Positions 25,152-27,013 of a DNA stretch of 27,013 bases are shown here, one piece after another (positions within the stretch are counted from its first letter, which is position 1; the number at the start of each line of letters is the position of its first letter). Under the pieces are notes generated by a model. The model was given only the letters and a program-made list of their open reading frames with translations. It made no database searches and had not been told where the DNA came from. Made by a program: the position numbers and the translations under genes. This stretch comes from Alteromonas_F sp964429915. GTDB lineage: Bacteria; Pseudomonadota; Gammaproteobacteria; Enterobacterales; Alteromonadaceae. The stretch spans positions 1-27,013 of the forward strand of contig CAYSDZ010000037.1 of NCBI GenBank assembly GCA_964429915.1. Reading direction: 5' to 3'.

Positions 25152-25816
25152 TTACACATTTTAAAAATCAACAAGGTGAGCCCATTGCGCTGCCTATTGG
25201 CAAAGCAATTTGTGTTGGGCGCAATTATGACGACCACATTAAAGAATTAAACTCACAGCCCACAGGTAAGCCCTTGTTATTTATGAAGCCGAGCTCAGCC
25301 TTTGTCGATATCGAACAAGCTATTGTCATTCCGCGCAGCAGGGGAGAATGTCATAACGAATTAGAAATCGCGTTACTGATTGGTGGAAAAGTGGACAAAA
25401 ACATTCCGTTTCATGTTGATGAACATGTTGTCGGAGTGGGTTTAGCGCTCGATTTAACTTTACGAGACTTACAAAACGGGTGCAAAGAAAAGGGGCACCC
25501 TTGGGAAATTGCAAAAGCATTCGACGGTAGCTGCCCGATCTCTAAATTTGTGCAAATAAGCCCATCTGAGTATCAAAACTTGCATTTTCAGCTCAGCGTT
25601 AATGGTGATTTGAGGCAGTCAGGCAACAGTGCGCACATGATTTTTGATATTCCTGCACTCATCAATGAAATACGCCAATCTTTTACTTTGCTGCCTGGTG
25701 ATGTGGTACTGACTGGTACGCCAAAGGGAGTAGGGCCACTGCGCGAAGGCGATTCGCTTGCATTGTCTTTAAACGATCATCTTACTGTGTCCACTCAGGT
25801 AGCCACGTGGGAGTAA
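25148..25816 (+). CDS. ycgM: Fumarylacetoacetate hydrolase family protein (YcgM-like)
   Basis: FAH-superfamily enzyme of 222 residues. Relatives hydrolyse acylpyruvates or decarboxylate oxaloacetate, and the exact substrate cannot be told from sequence. Metal ligands are present: Glu71 and Glu73 (HNELEIALLIG) and Asp102 (GLALDLTLRDLQ). Other family features are ICVGRNYDDHIKEL, FMKPSSAF, HPWEIAKAFDGSCPIS and LLPGDVVLTGTPKGVGPL. The ATG at 25148 overlaps the preceding stop by 4 bp and the 3' end overlaps ycgN by 10 bp. The gene order ycgL-(mltB-like)-ycgM-ycgN supports orthology with E. coli YcgM. Confidence 0.92.
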   Translation: MITHFKNQQGEPIALPIGKAICVGRNYDDHIKELNSQPTGKPLLFMKPSSAFVDIEQAIVIPRSRGECHNELEIALLIGGKVDKNIPFHVDEHVVGVGLALDLTLRDLQNGCKEKGHPWEIAKAFDGSCPISKFVQISPSEYQNLHFQLSVNGDLRQSGNSAHMIFDIPALINEIRQSFTLLPGDVVLTGTPKGVGPLREGDSLALSLNDHLTVSTQVATWE

Positions 25817-26319
25817 ATAAAAAAGTCAGCTCGCCTCGGTTTTGGGAAAGCAAATCCTTGCTTGAAATGAACGATACAGAGTGGGAATCACTCTGTGATG
25901 GCTGTGCGAAATGCTGTTTGCATAAATTTATCGATGACGATAGCGAATCATCTGCTAAGTCAACTGACGTTATATACGAAGGCGAGTCGGTCGTGTATAC
26001 CAATATAGCTTGTCATCTTCTTAATACAAAAACATGCAGTTGTACAAAGTACGCGACGCGAACGAAGTTGGTGTCAGATTGCGTAAAGCTGACCAAGAAT
26101 AACTTAAAAGATATCTTTTTCATGCCGCCTAGCTGTGCTTATAGACGGCTGCACGAGGGTAAATCTCTGCCCAGTTGGCATCCTCTGTTGCACAATGGCA
26201 AAAAGTCGGCAATGCACGCAGCGGGGCAGTCGGTGAGGAATAAAACCGTTAACGAAAATGATGTGAATATTAATGATTTTGAAGAGTATATTGTGGTTTG
26301 GCCTTTAGACGAAGAATAA
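25807..26319 (+). CDS. ycgN: YcgN/UPF0260 cysteine-cluster protein
   Basis: Member of the YkgJ/YcgN cysteine-cluster family, thought to bind zinc or an Fe-S cluster; role unknown. Motifs: FWESKSLLEMNDTEWESLCD, CDGCAKCCLHKFIDDD, NIACHLLNTKTCSC, the later Cys of DCVKLT, PPSCAYRRLHEGKSLPSWHP and AMHAAG. The 170 residues exceed the E. coli protein (about 150), partly from an acidic/Ser-rich insert after the CC motif (residues about 44-56). The start GTG at 25807 overlaps the FAH gene by 10 bp and gives a family-like N-terminus just before FW. Its stop is 6 bp from that of the convergent methyltransferase-like gene. Confidence 0.93.
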   Translation: MGVNKKVSSPRFWESKSLLEMNDTEWESLCDGCAKCCLHKFIDDDSESSAKSTDVIYEGESVVYTNIACHLLNTKTCSCTKYATRTKLVSDCVKLTKNNLKDIFFMPPSCAYRRLHEGKSLPSWHPLLHNGKKSAMHAAGQSVRNKTVNENDVNINDFEEYIVVWPLDEE

Positions 26320-26325
26320 ACATAT

Positions 26326-26916
26326 TTACGATGGATCTGAAAAATACTTGATGTTGTTAAGTAAAAATACGGGATCAATTTGTTCTGGCTGAATATCAAA
26401 AACAGCTAGCCTTTCATCTACAATTTTAACGGGTTCAGCTATTTTTTTTACAATATGGTAATGAGGACGATCTTGAAAATCATCAAAGAGTATTTTTGTT
26501 CGTTGCTTTACAAACACACAGCTAGCCAAGAAACACGAGACTCTAAATCGACCATCTATAAGAATTAAATTTGGATTCATCTCGTGTTCTGCACAATAAC
26601 GCCATGCTTTAGTGGCATAGTCGGGCCAACTTACGGCTCGGCTTTCATCAACGGGATAACCTAATTTTTTGGTTAATCCTATATCAGCATGAATGGGAAT
26701 GATGTCGCCTTTTAAGTTCGATTCTTTGTAAGCCCCCATAAGCTCAAGCATCCATTCTGCGGAAGACTCTGTAGAGATAATATATTTGCCGAGCTGCGCA
26801 GCCATTAGGGTGGAACCTCCGGCTCCATATTCAAGTATCGTGTTTGCTCTTTTGTATTCGTATTTAACGTATTTCGCTGTTTCGGGTGTAAAAGTAAGAT
26901 TAAATTTTTTGAACAT
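26326..26916 (-). CDS. Class I SAM-dependent methyltransferase-like protein
   Basis: A 196-residue soluble protein. The glycine-rich motif I NTILEYGAGGSTLMAAQLGK (about 25-45), a following acidic strand ISTESSAEW, and a motif IV-like NLILIDGRFRVSCFLAS fit a Rossmann-fold methyltransferase. After it, ILFDDFQDRPHYHIVKKIAE resembles the end of small uncharacterised methyltransferases that lie in surface-sugar loci. The ATG at 26916 has GGAGT 11 nt upstream. Substrate unknown. It is convergent with ycgN and its promoter should lie in 26917-27013, where the window ends. Confidence 0.7.
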   Translation of the reverse strand: MFKKFNLTFTPETAKYVKYEYKRANTILEYGAGGSTLMAAQLGKYIISTESSAEWMLELMGAYKESNLKGDIIPIHADIGLTKKLGYPVDESRAVSWPDYATKAWRYCAEHEMNPNLILIDGRFRVSCFLASCVFVKQRTKILFDDFQDRPHYHIVKKIAEPVKIVDERLAVFDIQPEQIDPVFLLNNIKYFSDPS

Positions 26917-27013
26917 TTATTGGTGTACTCCATAAAACTGGCACAATTTAGTCATGTCTAATTGCCTACTTTTTCATTTTTATAAGAACATTACAAATTA
27001 TGCTGAGATAAGC

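Noticed and set aside
1..27013. CRISPR arrays, insertion sequences, integrases, tRNA/rRNA genes, toxin-antitoxin pairs
   Set aside because: None were seen by reading either strand; the gene content is chromosomal core with a few accessory genes.

Overview
The window looks like a chromosomal housekeeping segment from a marine gammaproteobacterium of the Alteromonadales (Alteromonas / Glaciecola / Paraglaciecola type). The reasons are the close similarity of S16, RimM, TrmD and L19 to gammaproteobacterial forms, the yoaA-tsaB-slp-fadD-rnd and ycgL-ycgM-ycgN gene orders known from E. coli, the moderately low GC content, and a PEP-CTERM-like protein beside a large secreted subtilase. The genus is an inference. 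I see no mobile element, CRISPR array, tRNA or rRNA.

Layout. (1) 1-1994: the rpsP-rimM-trmD-rplS ribosome/tRNA-modification operon, cut at the left edge inside rpsP and closed by a clear intrinsic terminator. (2) 2033-7144: accessory membrane and secretion genes: a small heparan-alpha-glucosaminide acetyltransferase-like membrane protein, a 505-bp AT-rich regulatory gap, a 1082-residue secreted S8 protease, a hairpin, a PEP-CTERM-like surface protein, and a strong terminator. (3) 7160-9017: a MOSC-domain protein convergent with a split gene. That gene has an NrtS-like two-helix membrane module (8733-9017, minus) followed, in the -1 frame, by a chemoreceptor signalling domain (7984-8748, minus) with no start codon of its own. 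(4) 9018-12878: a small uncertain ORF, then prfC (release factor 3) and argS. (5) 12881-16131, minus strand: a TraB/GumN-family exported protein, then an OmpR-type response regulator and its histidine kinase, overlapping by 4 bp. (6) 16334-26319, plus strand: yoaA-tsaB, a small unknown protein, a Slp-family lipoprotein with an aromatic Gly/Pro tail, an alpha/beta hydrolase, fadD, rnd, ycgL, an MltB-type lytic transglycosylase, a YcgM-type FAH protein and ycgN. The last five genes overlap or abut and look like one transcription unit. (7) 26326-26916, minus: a small SAM-methyltransferase-like protein.

The most interesting signal is the NrtS-chemoreceptor junction. Two open frames overlap by 13 nt around a run of five A residues on the coding strand, exactly at the membrane/signalling boundary. 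One extra A, or a -1 slip, would give a 344-residue chemoreceptor whose membrane part is a nitrate-transporter-like module. Without the slip only a 94-residue NrtS-like protein is made. Whether this is a sequencing error, a decayed gene or regulated frameshifting cannot be settled from one sequence. Other points worth a look are the subtilase/PEP-CTERM pair with a hairpin between the genes, a possible short ORF in the subtilase leader, a 12-bp dyad upstream of the two-component genes, and the absence of minCDE between rnd and ycgL.
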